Shown here in pieces: positions 1 to 12,203 of a DNA stretch of 64,000 bases (position 1 is the stretch's first letter; every line of letters starts with the position of its first letter). Origin of the DNA: Odiellus spinosus. Taxonomy: Eukaryota; Arthropoda; Arachnida; Opiliones; Phalangiidae. The notes under the pieces were generated by a model. The model ran no database searches and had not been told where the DNA came from. It saw only the letters and a program-made list of their open reading frames with translations. Position numbers and translations under genes: made by a program. The stretch covers positions 8,896,959 to 8,960,958 of the forward strand of contig OY987233.1 of the NCBI GenBank assembly GCA_963920705.1, written 5' to 3'.

Positions 1-3000
1 GTACCGCCGGGCTTGTTGCAACTTCCCGGTGTGCAACTCCTGCTTAGAACAGTATTACGGTCACAAGGTGTCCGAAGGTATCGTCCAGATTGAGTGTTGT
101 AACCCGGCGTGTCAGAGCTACGTCCATCGCGAAGAAATCGCGGCCAGACTGAACACGGAGAAGAAGAATTTATTTTACAAGCTCCTGTGTCGGGCCAATC
201 AAGTGGATAATGTCAAGACGTGTCCTAGGTGCTGTCACGTTCTTTCCGTTGATCTCAAGGAACGCAAGAAGAAGAACAAAATTGAAGCTTCAAGGTAAGC
301 TCTATTTTAATAGAATAAACACTCTGATGGAACCTATATAATTAGATCAGTTGGTAGTGATTGTTACAAAATGGTATAAAGGGAGAATACAAACTAACAA
401 CAAATAATTTTATATCGATTCCTTATCGTCTAGTCCACCAGTAAACAATTTTACAAACAATATTAAAATAGAATTAAATTTAAAACTTATCAGGAAAATA
501 GGCTTAGCTGGATTTATTGAGATCATGAATTTCTTCGCATTGATGGGTCAGTGAGTACTCAGCGACCAATAAGCAAAGGCCCGTCGTTAAGTGAGATCTC
601 CGTGAGACTTGCATCTCAACACAACCCATCAATGCGAAGAAAGCCAGCTAAGCCTATTTTCCTAGTAAGTTTTAAATTAAAATCTAGTTTAATATTTGTG
701 TGTAATTAGGCCTATTTAAACTATAATCAATCGATAAAAATTCTTTTCTTGCTAGACTGCATTCTCACTTTAAAAGGAAATTAGTCATTTCCATCACGGT
801 TTCCCTATATGAATTTAGTAGAATGCCCATCTCTCTTAATATTATCTTTTTTTTAAACAACTCTTCAATTACGAGTTCTATGACTTTTAACATACTTTTA
901 GAGATATAACTCGATAAATGGTATCAAACGTTCTAAGGGTTCAATAGACAGGAGAATAACAAATTAGTCATTTCCATCACGGTTTCCCTATATGAATTTA
1001 GTAGAATGCCCATGTCTCTTAATATTATCTTTTTTTAAACAACTCTTCAATTACGAGTTCTATGACTTTTAACATACTTTTAGAGATATAACTCGATAAA
1101 TGATATCAAACGTTCTAAGGGTTCAATAGACAGGAGAATAACAAATTATAGCTAGAATCATAAGGATAAAATTTTCACTTTCATTAGATCAAGATGAAAA
1201 TCAAGTACGGAAGTTTATGAGCTAACTCGAATTACCCAATGAACTTCGGATTTTACAAGCAAAGATAGATTTTAGATTGTTTAGTTGCTAGTATTGTAGT
1301 AATGGTAGAAGTAAATACCTTAAAAGTGTTGAATTTGGAACACTGTTTTATTAATAATTAAAATAGACTTAATTATCCATACAAAAAATATGGGTAATTC
1401 ATGTACCATACAAGGTTTCAAGTCAAATTACTTTGACCATGGAGCAAAGACAAGTCTCCACAAGTTTTATAAGGCCCCATAAACGTCTTTTGCCAAAAGA
1501 AACAATTTCCTAAACAGAATCTAAAACTAGAGAAATTTAAAATTTATTCCGATTTAAAGAGAAGGTCAAAGAGATAAATTCTTTTACCTTAAAGGGTTTA
1601 TGAAACCAATCACTAAATTATTTCACAAAAATATTGTTAGAACGTTTTACCTAAAATTCTTTAGACGCGTTCATGCTAGATTTTGGAGTTTTTAAAAGGT
1701 TTCGCTGCAGTCGTGTGAACGGGAAACCGTTTTTCTCGAATCGATTTGAATCTATTTATCGAAACTGCTTCGGGAACCAGTTTCAAACTGATTCGGCTTT
1801 AACAGTCTACAGTTGAAACTATAATAAATCGGTTTCTTCAATATGATATCTGAACAGATGGCGTGATTCCGAACAATGCAAATATAAAAATTCTCTAGTT
1901 GTAATTCTCATTCCAGCTCGTACTGGTGTTCATTTAGTTTTGATATTCGTTGTAACTAAACGACGATTTTAGTTTCATTCCGCCTTTAGAAACTTAATCC
2001 TATCGACGCCATGTAGGTAGACAGCTATAGCTAACTCACTTATATAACCTGAAGCCGATGAAACCCTCCTTTGAAGTCTATTAATCAAATATTCCATATA
2101 GGATTCCTCTCTGAGGGGGTAAATTTTTCCTCTTTTAATTCATACCCCCTCTCTACAGAGAGAGCTCTAGCGTTCCCACGCGTACAATTCAAGCGGAATT
2201 TGCATGAGTTGTAAGAGACGTACAAATCAAATTTTTTGAAACTTACGCTATCAGAGAGACCCAGGACTAATAGAATTCAAAGGAGGGTTCATTCACTTCT
2301 GATATAACTGTTCTCAAATTACCTCAAATGATGTGGAATGTTTTAAAATTTTGTGAAAGAATGGTTTAGTATAATCTCTTCGTCAGATTTCGAATTGTCT
2401 CTTTATCTCGCATGCATTTTCTCGAACCCCATACGTGACATAATTCTCGTTTTTAAGGCTTTATAACTAGAATCTTAATTGGGCCAAAAATGAAACCTCG
2501 TAAATGCAATGACTCGTACTCGGTGATTACATAAGTACAGTTGGATTTAGTATAAAACTTCATCTAAGTTCTACAAAGGTTGCATTTTAAATTATAATTT
2601 TTCCATCCATTTATTTTTTTCTGGACTTTTCATAAGTTCAATTATTATACATAAGTAGATATACTTATACCATTACAGAAAGGCATTTTAAATTCTAGTT
2701 CACTTATGTTATTTCGTTTGGTCTGTTTGATCAAATTCTATTGTAATTTTAAAATTTATATCATTTTTGAGCAAGATAGGTTTTTACTCATTGGGTAAGC
2801 CTTTTTCTTTCGTTATTTTAATGGCGAACATTGAAATTAAAAGTAAAACTGACGTCACACTATAGATAAAAACCGGCTGGGGAGTTTTTTCTCTATATTA
2901 AATTTGTGAGTTTAGGGCCAAAGGCAATTTGACAAGGCCCTCGGAATCGAGTCAAGTTGCGTGTCTACTTCATAGGCTAAACTATCGAATGAATAGTGAA

Positions 3001-6000
3001 ATATAAATCTTTAAATCGTTAACGAAATGAAAAATTTAAGGCTAATGAATGTCTAGGGATTTAATTCATACGAGCATCTACATAAAATCTTCAGATACTA
3101 GGGTTTATTGTACAATGATTTCGACTAACCCAATTTTCAAATGATCCTTATATGGTTTCTATTATGGCGAGAGGGTTAGCTGCACTGCAACGATTGGTCA
3201 TCTTCGCCTCTTTTGAATAATGATGCAATTAAGAGTGTAAGCCCACCAATAGGAAACCTTTGAAAATTAAGCATGGTCGATAAAGACCATTTTTTTAATA
3301 CGATATGAAAGTATCTCTAGAGCCCAGCTTTTAATGATACAAGGTCATCCAAGAAAATCTAAAAGACTCCTCTAAGACCACTAACAAAGGCTTATAGACT
3401 CTTCTAAGTCCTTCCTACTCGCGGGTGACGAAATCACTAGTAAAAGTATATCACTGTTTGAGAGTAACTCCTCCCGTTCTAAATTGTCAGCACGAGCAAA
3501 GCAAGGCTCCATCATAAGCCTATCAAACCCACCCATAAGCCTGAATAAATATTAAGACCAAGTGTAACCTGAATTTTGTGCTGCTAGCAAAATCTGTGTC
3601 GAGAGTTTTGCCCAGACAATATCTAAAGCTAAATTCCCTCCAATTCAGACTTATGTGTTTGATAGGCTTATGGCTCCATATATATCTCTAAGTAAACACA
3701 ATTCATAGATATAATGAGTAGCGTAGTTTTGTACGCGCTGGAAAAATAACGACATTGCTTTGCAAACCTGGCCCTCAACTGCGAAGACCTACGAAAATAA
3801 AGGAAAATATTCTCAGAACTTATTAGTTTCGTTTTGATTTTTGTTTGTCAAGTATTAGGTAGGGAAATGATCTTCAGTGCAATACAGAATAATTTAGTGA
3901 ATATAAACACATGCTCCAATCTGATTATAACCCGGAGCGGAACAATTTATACGCTGGCTAGGATCCCTGAATTAAGTCAATCACATAAACCCTAAATTAA
4001 TCATGTTACGCTGACAAGCTCGTGACTCTAGTCTAGCGCGTTATGGTGTCTAATATAAAAAATCTAGCTTCAATTTCAAACGTTATTTCTTATAATAATC
4101 AACGGAAATGTTTTTTTTTAGAGTCCAATGTCCTAAGTGCGCCTTGGAATGGTGCTTCACGTGCCACGCGCCATGGCACGAGAATTTAAGTTGCCGGCAA
4201 TTTGTGAAAGGCGATAAGTTGTTGAAAAACTGGGCAAAAGAGGTCAGCTACGGCCAGGTCAATGCTCAAAAATGTCCGAAATGCAAGGTAATATCGCCTA
4301 ATAGACATCATAAGTTATGGTTAATGCAAGGCTGGTAAAAAAGACGAGTTAAACAAAACGTTGCGACTGTTCGGATACTGGGGCTTTAATTGCCAGAGCG
4401 AGTATGTTGTGCCGTATTGAATTTGAATGCCATTTATATTGCTTTTCAGTAAACATATAATTTACCTTTACCTGACGCATAACTAACCTTTGGTCAATAT
4501 AGGACTATTGACTATCATATTATGTTGTTGTTCATTTTAATGTTTTAAGACATGTGTCTGTTGTTAATAGTCCTAGGGTCAGTGTACACACTTTTACATA
4601 ATTTCAGATATTACAAATTTTTCCAGATTTACATCCAGCGTACCACGGGATGCGATCACATGCATTGCACAGGGTGTAAAACTGATTTCTGTTACCGATG
4701 TGGTGATCGTTTTCGACGGTTAAAATTCCTCGGGGACCATTACAGTAAACTTAGCATTTTCGGCTGCAAATATCGCTACAAAGCTGACAAACCTGTTCAA
4801 AGAAAACTAGTCCGTGGAGCCATATTAGGTACGGTTTCCGTAATTTTATGTTAAGTATTTAGTGATGGGACTAATATAAATCCTTATGACAAGTACTACA
4901 ATGGCTTGCTAATCTTGTTAAACTATTGAAGGGTTCTTGGTATTTAATTTTTATGGTCTTCATTATCAAAACAGAGCATATTTATCATGTCAAATTTATT
5001 ATTTACGGCCCAAAATACCTCTAATTTTTATGAGACGTGATTGAATAAGAGGATAAAGTGTAGAGTGCTCTCAAGCCAGACATTAGGCTAAGCTGTAACG
5101 CATGCTCTCCTATACACCCTTAATTTCAAATTTTTTATTTGCTGTATTATGCTAGTCACCAGAGATTTTACAGCCCTGTGCAATAGAGATGTGCCTCGTC
5201 CCTTACCCTTTGTCGTCGACAAACTGCAGGTTGATTGTAGCGCCATCTCTGAGTCGAGGATAATACGTGGCTTTGACAGCACCTCGTCGCTTTCCACCCC
5301 ACCTTGAGACTGGAGGTCACGTGTGTGACGCATGCGTATTAGGTTTCTAAAAATATACAAATTGATCTAATTTTTTAAAATATAACGTGTCCCCCGCGCT
5401 TATTTGAAAAAGGCGCGAATTTGAAATCTCATAAGCTTTGAAAAGTATGCATTTGTGACTGATTACTCATTTGGTATACATAGTTTTCACTAAAGGGGGG
5501 AAGTGCCGGTCCCCCATGTTGCCAGCCACTTGTGAGTGCAGAGGGAAAGGCTAGAGTTCAGTTTTGAAACTGATCTGTTCTGAACTGCACTCACAAGCTC
5601 CTGGCAACCTGGGAATGAAAGCAAAGCTGGGTAAGAGGGGTGGAATTTTCTTTTGCCCCTTTACTGAAAACTATGTATATGGCGCCAGCTTTCCAAATAA
5701 TTGACGTTATAATTTTGGGTCTTTTCATCCCCGCCTCGTGGATTGCGCCACCCGTCTCTATAAGTCACTTTTCCCAAGAGGCATATCTCTTTAGCGTTGT
5801 AAGATCTCTGATTCTAAACCCATTCTGGTTTCCACCCAAGAAGCCATATAAACGGGATGATATAGCAAAGAAATGGATATGGGATATGCAACAAAAATAA
5901 GGACTAAAGTGTTCCCAAATTGAGAACACATGATGCTCATTGTTTGGGCTTGTTTTTATTTATACCTTTTAAATCCCAACACACTGTACTAGGCTGTCTT

Positions 6001-6265
6001 AGTTTAAATCTTTGTTTTGATTATCATTCCAGGTAGCAAAATTATGGCAGCTCCAACATTAACAGTCTTGGCAGTATGCGCTGGCGTGATGGCCGTTGGT
6101 TTAGGATTATTCGCCTTACCTCTTTACGGAGGAATTCGACTGTTACGGTGCTACAAGGCTAAACATAAACCCATTGAATCGCCTGTCAGGCTAAGGGAAA
6201 ATGACTTTATCGCGCTACAGCTCGATCAACTGTCCTTGAGCGCCCCGCGTCTGCAGGGCGAATAA
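1..6265 (+). CDS. RNF217: RNF217-like RBR E3 ubiquitin ligase (3' part, four exons)
   Basis: RING-between-RING E3 ubiquitin ligase, expected to move ubiquitin from an E2 onto its own RING2 cysteine and then onto substrate. Exons read as 1-294 (cut by the window edge), 4122-4287, 4627-4828 and 6033-6265. Phases agree at every join and all introns are GT-AG, giving 297 residues in the window. In order: the end of RING1 (CC...VCNSC), a linker, the IBR (CPKC..EWCF.CH..WHENLSC), RING2 (CPKC...Q..TGCDHMHC..C..DFCYRC) and one hydrophobic helix near the C terminus (IMAAPTLTVLAVCAGVMAVG and on). The catalytic cysteine should be the C of TGCDHM. The stretch KGDKLLKNWAKE..YGQ.NAQKCPKCK and the SIFGCKYRY motif are hallmarks of RNF217 rather than RNF19 or RNF144. 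The membrane helix suggests it is held in an internal membrane. AATAAA signals overlap and follow the stop (264-273 of the 6,200s). The start lies outside the window. Confidence 0.93.
460..697. mobile_element. MITE family A, copy 1 (long terminal inverted repeats)
   Basis: The left arm carries AAAATAGGCTTAGCTGG at about 495-511 and the right arm carries its complement CCAGCTAAGCCTATTTT at 643-659. Pairing continues outward for about 50 bp with a few mismatches. Inside is a second inverted segment around GCATTGATGGGTCAG. The same element recurs near 9985-10225, 26885-27300 and 62590-62790, which identifies a dispersed non-autonomous family. No transposase is present. Confidence 0.8.
778..1143. 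repeat. 183-bp tandem duplication
   Basis: The segment starting AAATTAGTCATTTCCATCAC at 778 is repeated at 961 and is almost identical over its whole length. I see one C/G change, one A/G change and a one-base difference in a T run. Two copies only. The low divergence suggests a recent slippage or unequal-exchange event inside the RNF217 intron. Confidence 0.9.
1680..1865. repeat. Dispersed repeat B, copy 1
   Basis: This stretch matches 58040-58220 in inverted orientation. Shared landmarks include GGAACCAGTTTCAAAC, AAACTATAATAAATCGGTTT, the ATCGATTTGAAT block and the GAACAGATGGCG end. Matching is interrupted by substitutions. I see no coding capacity. It is an old dispersed element. Confidence 0.65.
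2041..2306. mobile_element. MITE-like inverted-repeat element (AACCCTCCTTTGAA arms)
   Basis: The left arm at 2041-2085 (TATATAAC...ACCCTCCTTTGAA.TCTATTA) pairs with the right arm at about 2266-2306 (TAATAGAATTCAAAGGAGGG and on to GATATA). There are scattered mismatches over about 40 bp. The inner part has a smaller hairpin made of CTCTGAGGGGGTA and TACCCCCTCTCTACAGAG. Noncoding. Confidence 0.7.
2760..2960. repeat. Dispersed repeat C, copy 1
   Basis: It matches about 57720-57890 in the same orientation. Shared strings include CTCATTGGGTAAGC, AAATTAAAAGTAAAAC followed by GACRTCAC, and CAATTTGACAAGGCC followed by GAGTCA. Noncoding and moderately diverged. Confidence 0.65.
3513..3671. mobile_element. 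MITE-like foldback (ATAAGCCTATCAAAC arms)
   Basis: Left arm CATAAGCCTATCAAACCCA followed by ATAAGCCTGAA pairs with right arm TTCAGACTTATGTGTTTGAT then AGGCTTATGG. The arms are about 30 bp with few mismatches, around a loop of about 100 bp. The flanks on both sides read GGCTCCAT in matching positions. Noncoding. Confidence 0.7.
4829..6032 (+). other. RNF217 intron 3 (1.2 kb)
   Basis: The intron runs from GTACGG at 4829 to AG at 6032. Short open frames inside it (about 5088-5360 and 5640-5900) show no family resemblance and no codon constraint that I can recognise. It contains one foldback at 5513-5612. Confidence 0.8.
5513..5612. repeat. Foldback inverted repeat in RNF217 intron 3
   Basis: Left arm 5513-5540 (GTTGCCAG..ACTTGTGAGTGCA) pairs with right arm 5585-5612 (TGCACTCACAAG..CTGGCAAC), with about 24 of 28 positions complementary. 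Spacer about 45 bp. Likely a small MITE remnant. Confidence 0.65.
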
Positions 6266-6556
6266 TAAATAAAATCAAAAAATATTCGTAAAACTCCACA
6301 TCTAACCCCTTAACATAGCTTCCATTATCTATAAGAACCCAATATCGGTTTCCAGAGTGCACCCTTAACTAAATACTTATAATCTTCCATGAATTTCAAA
6401 TCAAATTAGCGACAGGTCCGTCGTCAGATGGAGCTATAACCCTACCTAAAATTTTGGTCTTACGACCCATTAATGATGGGCTTTCTAAATACCACTCTGG
6501 CCAATGTGATCTGATCTAGAACTATTAACTATTCATCTTAATACCGATGAAAATTA

Positions 6557-6725
6557 AAACATGGCGTTCATAAGCGTCCTTTAACGGCAAACAGTGCAGG
6601 CGGCAGTAAGAACTAACAAAACCTCGTGCTTGGCTGCTATCAATAAAGAATAGGCATACACTCACGTGGTTTTGTTAGTTCCAACTTGTGCTCGCACTGT
6701 TTGCTGTTAGAGAACGCCATGTTTT
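6557..6725. mobile_element. MITE-like foldback (AAAACATGGCGTTC ends)
   Basis: The two ends, AAACATGGCGTTC at 6557 and GAACGCCATGTTT at about 6713-6725, are exact complements. Pairing extends inward through GCAAACAGTGC/GCACTGTTTGC and CTAACAAAACC/GGTTTTGTTAG. Arms are about 70 bp with gaps, with a short loop. Noncoding. Confidence 0.8.
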
Positions 6726-7070
6726 GTTATTTATCTTTATCTAATAAGGTAGGTGATCATTGTTAATAGTCTTAGCTGATCAACAGCTTCTAATTTGATC
6801 TTTGTGGCTCCACATTCCACAAAATGCGATATTTAATTTAAATCACACTTTTCTTGATTAATACCACATAACATTAAACCTAATCATCTTTGGTTTTGAT
6901 GATCAAAATGATTCGGTTTTTTCTCGCATTTGTTTAATTGCTGGAGAGTAGTCGATCGATCTTATGTTCACTAGCAAACCGATACTGTTCTAGAATTTAT
7001 AGTGTTTATTTTCTAGAAACAAAATAATCTATTTTTATCATACATTATCCTGGTTAATGGCCCGTGACAG

Positions 7071-7226
7071 CGGTTTCCAAAAAAAGGAAATCCAAGCCCA
7101 GAAAGATGTCTCGCAGTTGCCTAAGAGATAGGCATCGCGGTTGCTCGAGAGGTATGTCTCGCGGTTGTCCGAGAGGTATGTCTTGAGTCACCGTTGCCTT
7201 AGAAAAATCAGTTTTTTTGGAAACCG
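7071..7226. mobile_element. Short element with perfect 15-bp inverted ends
   Basis: CGGTTTCCAAAAAAA at 7071-7085 is the exact complement of TTTTTTTGGAAACCG at 7212-7226. Between them are three imperfect copies of a roughly 30-bp motif around GTCTCGCGGTTG and GAGAGGTATGTC. This looks like a small MITE carrying an internal tandem repeat. Confidence 0.6.
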
Positions 7227-8127
7227 TTAAGTCGATTAACTCCCTTTGATGGAAAAACACATAAATATATATTTTGTTATATTTTTGGGTTTTATTTTAT
7301 GAGTTAATTAGTTTTCGCTGGTCAGTATAGTTCAAAGTAATCTCGCTTCGAGGCTTGGGGAAGTTGTCTCCTCAAACTAAATTGTCTATTCTGTCTATAC
7401 AACAGTTTCAATAGATTTAAAACCCAATTAAATTTAAAAAAGCACAACCGGTAACTACTGAAGAACTTTTAAAATTTCCCAATTAACTTTCCCTGTTTTC
7501 TTCCATGATTAAAAGTCGCACTAGTTGGCGCTATCCAGGAGAGCTTGTAATATCTTGTCTATATGAAAAGCTGTTATGAATATTTACTGATACCATCCGG
7601 TACTCTGTATAGAACGAATGTAAAGCTCGTGTATGTTAAATAATATAATATATAATATAATAAAAATTAACAGAAATGGCCTTCCATATTAAAACAAGTT
7701 TCAACTAATTTTAAATGACAAAGGCCAATACGTAATTATTAACTGAATCGTATTCTGGGTTTACAATTTGGCCACGAGCAAGACAGCTCATCTTTATCTT
7801 TTATTTTTTGAATTTACCAAGAGACACGTCAAAACACAGAGATGTCTTGATTTTGCCTGAAAAATACAACTTAAGACAAGCTCGAACCTTGTGGTGCACG
7901 TGATAGACCATTATAGTCACGGTTCAAATTGAAACATTTTAAAATAACCCTGGTGCATAAATCCAAAACATTGCGGGGTCAAAGGTTAATTTCCAAAAAT
8001 TTTAATATTTTTCTGGCCAAATTATATGATTATATATCTACCCCATTAGAAAACAAAGAGGAGCAAGTTTTTTATGCTTTCCATAACCATTTTTAATCTA
8101 TTTATTTAATATTACATAATTTTTTAT

Positions 8128-8760
8128 TTACACAACTAATCTGTAGGAAATGTACCTACCCGCTGTGTCACTGGGTCTAATAATTTTTACAACCTGCCCT
8201 CTTTTCAGACCGAAGTACCTGGCCACCGGATCGGAGGCTTGAATTCTCATGAGATGGTGATCTTTTAATTTGTATCTAGTCAGGAGTTCGGTCTTTTCGT
8301 CGGGTGTTAGAAGTACGTGTTCTGGTACTAGGTCGTGTTCGGTAACGTTCGTCATCAACTCGGATTCCATGAAGTATTCCAGGATGTATTTGGGAGCCAT
8401 ATCCGTCAGAGCTTTTTTGGCCGAAGGTGTCATTCCTTGTTGAACGACGATGATAGCTTTCATGATGTTCTCTTGTTGCATTCTTTCGCAAAACATCTTG
8501 ATGTGTTTGACGCCGATTTTGGTATCATCCGGAAAAAAAATGAACATCTGGTCCGTGGGATCGTCATTGTGAGCCACCAAACTCGTCAGATCCGTACGAC
8601 CGGGTCGCTTTTCGCTCGGACGGTCACCGTACTGGTTTTTGAACTGATCCAAAGTTTGGTCCAGTTCCTCTTGGGTCACGAGGTAACCTCTGTCGTGACT
8701 AAGCTGAATTAGGGTTTTCTTGATTCGCCATAATTTGAAACATTCAAGCTCGTCATCCAT
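8128..8760 (-). CDS. POLR2E: DNA-directed RNA polymerases I, II and III subunit RPABC1 (RPB5)
   Basis: Shared subunit of all three nuclear RNA polymerases, sitting in the lower jaw near downstream DNA. The 210-residue frame is uninterrupted and has the normal length for the family. Residues 1-140 form the eukaryote-specific jaw domain ([50 protein letters not shown]). Residues 141-210 form the assembly domain shared with archaeal RpoH ([59 protein letters not shown]). The start codon at 8758-8760 (minus) sits in a good context (GACCATGG) and matches the conserved MDDE start. An AATAAA overlaps the stop (8123-8128, minus) and another lies at 8101-8106. No intron is needed. A conserved housekeeping gene that looks fully functional. 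Confidence 0.98.
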   Translation of the reverse strand: MDDELECFKLWRIKKTLIQLSHDRGYLVTQEELDQTLDQFKNQYGDRPSEKRPGRTDLTSLVAHNDDPTDQMFIFFPDDTKIGVKHIKMFCERMQQENIMKAIIVVQQGMTPSAKKALTDMAPKYILEYFMESELMTNVTEHDLVPEHVLLTPDEKTELLTRYKLKDHHLMRIQASDPVARYFGLKRGQVVKIIRPSDTAGRYISYRLVV

Positions 8761-10450
8761 GGTCAGCGCTAAATTAAGGAATTAATCATTAGTAAGGTTA
8801 GTCTATTTTTCCACCCCCAAAACTGAGATTTCTCTTGGCACTATTAAACAAATCCTTTAAATCTCATTACCATTAGATACTAATATTTATAATATTAATA
8901 ATATTAGGACGAAAATTATGAAATTACTTAATTATCGATCTAATGTAATCCTATAACAATATATTACCTTGGAACAATAACTTGTAATCCTAGCTTTCGT
9001 TATCAAACCGCGTATACAAATAATAACCATAGGAGAAACCAAATTGCTTTTTATAAGAAACCTGAAGGTCATCTTATGTGCAAAATATTAGACGTTCAAA
9101 TTTTTTGGCAATTTAAAGTGTTCTCTATTTCATGACTGCGTTTACAATGCAGTAGAGTATAAAAAGACCAAGTACCTAAAGTTTATAAGCTAACTGACGC
9201 ATAAAATCCTTTAAAATTCAAATTCACACTTTATTAGGTCCTGCTACGATTGAAAATAGACATGGAACGACAATTTGAAACCAGTTAACCTTTCAAATGA
9301 TCGTTCCACTAGTATAGTATCCAATGAAAACGCGTTACGGAAGCGGAAATACAGTAATCGTTGTAAGATCTCTCTGGTTGTTATGGGTTAAATAATAGCT
9401 GTTTATTAGTTAAATAGTTAATAGTTGTCCGTCAGGCAACACCAGTGGCTAGTGACGTCGTGTGACAGATAATTCACCACTCATTGTGTAACTACTCTTT
9501 GGTATGTTTACTGATCCGTTTGAAATATATATTTTTTACGTTGTTAAAATTCTTGTTCACTGAGGCCGCAGTTACAGATTTGTGATGAAATATTATCTAG
9601 TGTATTGACTGAGTGAGGTAAGTGAAAACCGTAATTAGTCCTTGGCCTTTGCTGTGACATCTTTTTGAGTAAAGTCTTTCTTTAAAACCCTTTATGTACG
9701 TACATAATACTAACACGAACTATATTGTACAAATGGCACAATTTGTTTTACTTAAAAAAAGGTTTAAGGTTGAAGAGTTACCCCCTCATTTCAGCCCCTC
9801 ATTTGAAAGTTTATTCAAAAAATAGTTTTTTTCTCGAGAGAACCACCCTCGCATACTATTTTTGACAGCTCAAGAACTTAAGTGCAAGTCTTATTATAAA
9901 TTACGTTTTATGGTTAATGTGATAATGGTGACGAGAAGGATATTATATTTAGTTGAAGTTAGTTAAGCTTAATCCAACAGTAAAAATAAAATACAAATGA
10001 ATTTTAAACTAGAAATAAATTTAAAACGTAACCAGAAAAAAGGCTTAGCTGGATTCATAGATTCTAAATTTCTTTGAATTGATGGGTCAGCGACCAATGA
10101 GAAAAGAACCGTCGTTAAGGCGAGATCTCCTCGATACTTTCAATAACATTCGATTGGTCGATGACCCATCAATGCGAAGAAATTCTGAATCTTCATGAAT
10201 CCAGTTAAGCCTTAAAAATTAATTGTTAGGTTTTTTCCCCTGGGTAATGACGAGCTAGGGCATGCACCGGCAGATTCGTAGAATGTTCAGACAGAAACAC
10301 AATAGCCAAATTACAAAATGAATTATACATATTTATACATTTGTAGATGAGCTAGCTAGACCACCATAGCAAAAATTATATTAAATATCAAACGCAACAC
10401 AATTTAAAAATATTCTTGGTAGATTTAAATCCAGAGTTTTGAAGTAATAG

Positions 10451-10486
<36 letters not shown>

Positions 10487-12203
10487 GAGATCTATCCTTG
10501 AAAGATTTTTTGTAGTATGAGGGAGAAAAAACATAAACAAAACGACGCTCTTAATTTATCCCTTTTTTTCGTTCAAGGCTGTAATTGCTTTGAGCGAATG
10601 CAGTTACCCCGTGCTATACAATACTATATATCATTACATTATATAATAATATATACATCCTTTTTTTTCTCCCCCGAAACTAGGTCGTACGTATCTTAAA
10701 AACAAGATGCTGAGTTTACATTCCTCCGTTAGTCGACGATGTTTTCCAAAAAGCTTGTTCGTAGCTGTCTGTCAGGATGAATCCCGCGAAGACGAGCAAG
10801 TGTTTATTGTTATATTTGAAGAAGTGGCCTGTGTCTAGAGCGTTACTATTAGATAGCATCGAGTCAAGTAAAGAAGTCATTCATAGCTATGTTGCAACGA
10901 ATCCTAAGAAGGTGAGCGAATGTTTTGTTATATATGTATTTATTTCTGGGAATACAGGCCGCTAAGCTAAATAAGCTTATAAGTAACCGCCCCAAATATA
11001 CATAAAATCATAAGCTTATGATAAAATTAAATAACAAAAACAATTTCAGAATTTTTTTAATATGAGATTGAATCCATTGGTTCTAAAATTCTTGGGCGTC
11101 TTTAGCAACAGGTATTCTTCAGGCGTACTTTAAAGGGACTTGATTTATCAAAAGAATTAACCTAGGGTTTGACGAGCTTGGCGGAGTGACCTCTCATACT
11201 AAAATTTGTTGATGACATGAAAAGTGTCGTGATGGGGTGTAGTGTAAATATCAAGTAGATAAAGCAGGTAAAAGCGTCTAGAAAGAGAGCCAGTATTTAT
11301 GGGACAAGTACTTGTCTAGATAAGCCTCTTTTATACTTGAGGGAAAAATTGGTTCCTAAACCAATATTTGTGTTTTTCATTTGTCTCCTGGTTTACACCC
11401 TGACAAGATATTTCTTCCTGGTTCGTCCATGGCCAAGGCTTAGCTTCGTTTTAAAAAATGCCCAGAATTTAAAATTTTTAAATAATTATCTGAAACTAAT
11501 TAGTAAATCGTGTTTGTAACTCGTCGGTTAATTATTTTTGACAAAAAGTATAATTTTAATCGTGTTATTTTAAGATTTATTAGCAAATATGTCTCCCCCG
11601 TCTCATCAAATTACTTTCCATACAAACACGAACAGTGATTTCTCACATTAGTTTGATTGATTATTATTTATAGAAACCGAAGCGTATTTAGGTGTGTGTA
11701 TGAACTAGGGTTTAGCGTAAGAACCTCTAATTTCCCTAAAAAATAATTGGGCAACTTCGCCAAAATTTGACTATATCTCAGAACTTTATAGTTCACCTTC
11801 ATTTGTCAGTACGCTTCGAAATAGGCTCGCTGAATCTCTCAAGTTAACAAAAAGTTAAGATAATGGATACTGTAGTACCGCACTTGATGAAAAATCCCTG
11901 TGTACTAGACTGAACCTGAAACACGGCGCCCCTGGCGACTTTACCAGTTAATAATCGGGCCGCTTTAACGTTAAAAGTCAGATATAAAAATATTTTTATT
12001 AAGCGAATAAGAGCGACACGCGCCTGAAGTCGAGATTATGAAGTACCGGAATTTGAAATTAGAAATATTTTCTAGTTGGGTCGTCGTTACACTTTAGTTA
12101 CTTTTATTATTTCGATCAAACAATTAACTCGTACTAAAAACAAATTTTTCTCTTCAACTACAAGAATAATTTATTGAATTCGTGAGCAATTAATATCCGA
12201 AAT
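8761..12203. other. Intergenic region between RPB5 and the aminopeptidase gene (divergent 5' ends)
   Basis: This 3.4-kb stretch must contain the promoters of both flanking genes, which diverge. I could not place either promoter. A GTAAGT at about 9617 could end a noncoding first exon, but nothing else supports it. Contents include MITE family A copy 2 (9985-10225) and a poly-T run at about 10451-10482. Short open frames at 10517-10965 and 11337-11519 resemble nothing I know. Confidence 0.6.
9985..10225. mobile_element. MITE family A, copy 2
   Basis: It contains GGCTTAGCTGGATTCAT at about 10042 and the complementary ATGAATCCAGTTAAGCC near 10194-10210. The core is GATGGGTCAGCGACCAATGA, facing TCGATGACCCATCAATGCG. 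Same internal order as copy 1 at 460-697. Confidence 0.8.

Larger units (their letters stand above)
295..4121 (+). other. RNF217 intron 1 (3.8 kb), rich in small repeats
   Basis: The intron runs from GTAAGC at 295 to a polypyrimidine tract ending in AG at 4121. No exon-like reading frame is visible. It holds several repeats listed separately: a MITE at 460-697, a 183-bp tandem duplication at 778-1143, a dispersed repeat at about 1680-1865, inverted-repeat elements at 2041-2306 and 3513-3671, and a second dispersed repeat at about 2760-2960. Confidence 0.85.
6266..8100. other. Intergenic region between RNF217 and RPB5 (convergent 3' ends)
   Basis: The two genes point at each other, so this stretch holds both 3' ends. 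No gene is visible. It contains two inverted-repeat elements (6557-6725 and 7071-7226). A 68-codon minus-strand frame at 7054-7260 is explained by the second element. The rest is AT-rich sequence with no recognised feature. Confidence 0.75.

Noticed and set aside
7054-7260. 68-codon minus-strand protein with PLGQPRDIPLEQPR repeats
   Set aside because: It lies exactly over a short inverted-repeat element with a tandem interior and shows no homology.
8276-8712. Overlapping frames on both strands inside the RPB5 gene
   Set aside because: They are shadows of the conserved 210-codon RPB5 frame.
10777-10965. 62-codon frame with two similar halves (NPAKTSKC and NPKKVSEC)
   Set aside because: The likeness comes from a short imperfect DNA repeat. 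There are no splice partners or family match.
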